From Pedobacter sp. UBA5917 (GTDB taxonomy: Bacteria > Bacteroidota > Bacteroidia > Sphingobacteriales > Sphingobacteriaceae), in assembly GCF_002432345.1 (NCBI RefSeq), contig NZ_DJDT01000179.1, positions 1 through 15,384 of the forward strand: a stretch of 15,384 bases of DNA. The letters are read 5' to 3'. Positions 14,900 to 15,384 of the stretch are shown piece by piece. Position 1 is the first letter of the stretch, and each line of letters begins with the position of its first letter. A program made the translations under genes and the position numbers. Under the pieces are notes generated by a model that saw only the letters and a list, made by a program, of their open reading frames with translations, did not search any database and had not been told where the DNA came from.

Positions 14900-15318
14900 C
14901 TGCCTCCTGCCCGGTTAATGTTAGCCACTGCAAACTAAAGCTGCCAACTGCGCAGATAAAGTAACCTACCCCTCCGATAAAGTTGCGAACTGCCGAAATA
15001 GATCTGCCATCGGAAAGTATAATGTTATCAACGGCAAGTTTAAAACTAACGATGGAAAGTTTATAACTTTCAACTGCACTTATAAATCTACGAGCTGATA
15101 GTTTAATGTTGTTAACTGAAAGTTTAATACTGTTAACAGCAAGTTCATAGTTATCGATGGCGAAAAAAATGTTACCATGCGCAAACTAAAACCTATCGAC
15201 GGCGGATATAATGTTGTTAACTGCAAGTATAGAACTGTTAACTGCGGATATAAATCTATCGACGACGAGTATAAAGTTGTTAACCGCAGTTATAGAACTA
15301 CATACTGCAAGTTTCACC
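14900..15318. repeat. array of twenty diverged 21-bp tandem units
   Basis: From 14900 to 15318 the sequence divides into 20 consecutive units of 21 bp, with only one (14921-14940) shortened to 20. The degenerate unit is YTnTYAACTGC followed by nAGTATAAAn. Examples are the units starting at 15214 (TTGTTAACTGC, AAGTATAGAA) and 15235 (CTGTTAACTGC, GGATATAAAT). There is also a 63-bp higher order: 15193-15255 and 15256-15318 align unit by unit (CTATCGACG, TTGTTAACYGC). Units at the right end are most alike and those at the left most worn. 21 bp is two turns of B-DNA. There are no unique spacers, so it is not a CRISPR array. Confidence 0.88.
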
Positions 15319-15327
15319 CGGGATTAA

Positions 15328-15384
15328 AGATCCTTCGTTGCACTCAGGATGACAGCAAGGGAGAAGAGATCCTACTTCGCATGA
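15328..15384. repeat. dispersed intergenic repeat fragments at the window end
   Basis: The stretch at 15328-15354 starts AGATCCTTCG and ends CACTCAGGATGACA. It matches, as I remember it, a short element found many times in Bacteroidota and other genomes. A second, partial copy starts at 15367 (AGATCCTACTTCGCATGA) and runs out of the window. ATCCT and AGGAT form a small inverted repeat within the first copy. Confidence 0.5.

Noticed and set aside
14900..15318. CRISPR array
   Set aside because: The units are contiguous 21-mers without unique spacers, are diverged, and have no cas genes nearby.

Overview
The window looks like a chromosomal accessory region from a member of the Bacteroidota, most likely Sphingobacteriaceae (Pedobacter- or Mucilaginibacter-like). 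The evidence is an AT-rich genome, mostly A-rich leaders without Shine-Dalgarno sequences, a TAnnTTTG-type -7 box, small hypothetical families that I recall from this group (the 248-residue helical protein and the His/Cys-rich 69-residue protein), and fragments of dispersed intergenic repeats of the kind common in these genomes. The genus assignment is inference.

Layout. 1-2245: one unrecognised 430-residue gene on the minus strand, then about 900 bp of noncoding DNA with a three-copy imperfect repeat and several hairpins. 2252-2914: a plus-strand XRE-family regulator with a probable operator and promoter, followed by a 71-residue protein of unknown function. 2997-10009: a complete type IC restriction-modification operon on the minus strand, read hsdM, hsdS, an anticodon-nuclease-like ATPase gene (prrC), hsdR. 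10123-13513: two overlapping minus-strand DUF262 (GmrSD-family) genes, the second also carrying a C-terminal DUF1524 nuclease-like domain. 13632-13841: a small His/Cys-rich protein with its own terminator. 14014-14760: a plus-strand helical hypothetical protein with a strong terminator. 14900-15318: a diverged array of twenty 21-bp units. The window ends in dispersed repeat fragments.

How the genes work together. HsdM and HsdS should make the adenine methyltransferase and HsdR the ATP-driven translocating endonuclease. Between hsdS and hsdR sits a protein with a nucleotide-binding domain and a C-terminal R-x3-E...H pattern like that of PrrC, the tRNA-Lys anticodon nuclease that the EcoprrI complex keeps silent and that is released when a phage blocks restriction. 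Gene order is the same as in the E. coli prr locus, and the enzyme is of the same EcoR124I/EcoprrI class. The DUF262 pair upstream resembles modification-dependent (type IV) restriction proteins. The core would then be a layered anti-phage island: type I restriction of unmodified DNA, a tRNA-cutting fallback if restriction is disabled, and possibly type IV restriction of modified DNA. All six defence genes read the same way with gaps of at most 113 bp. No frameshift or internal stop is visible in any of them.

The least explained structures are the 21-bp array at the right end, the 12-bp repeats in hsdS that may set the spacer of the DNA target, and the mutually exclusive hairpins at 13570-13616.
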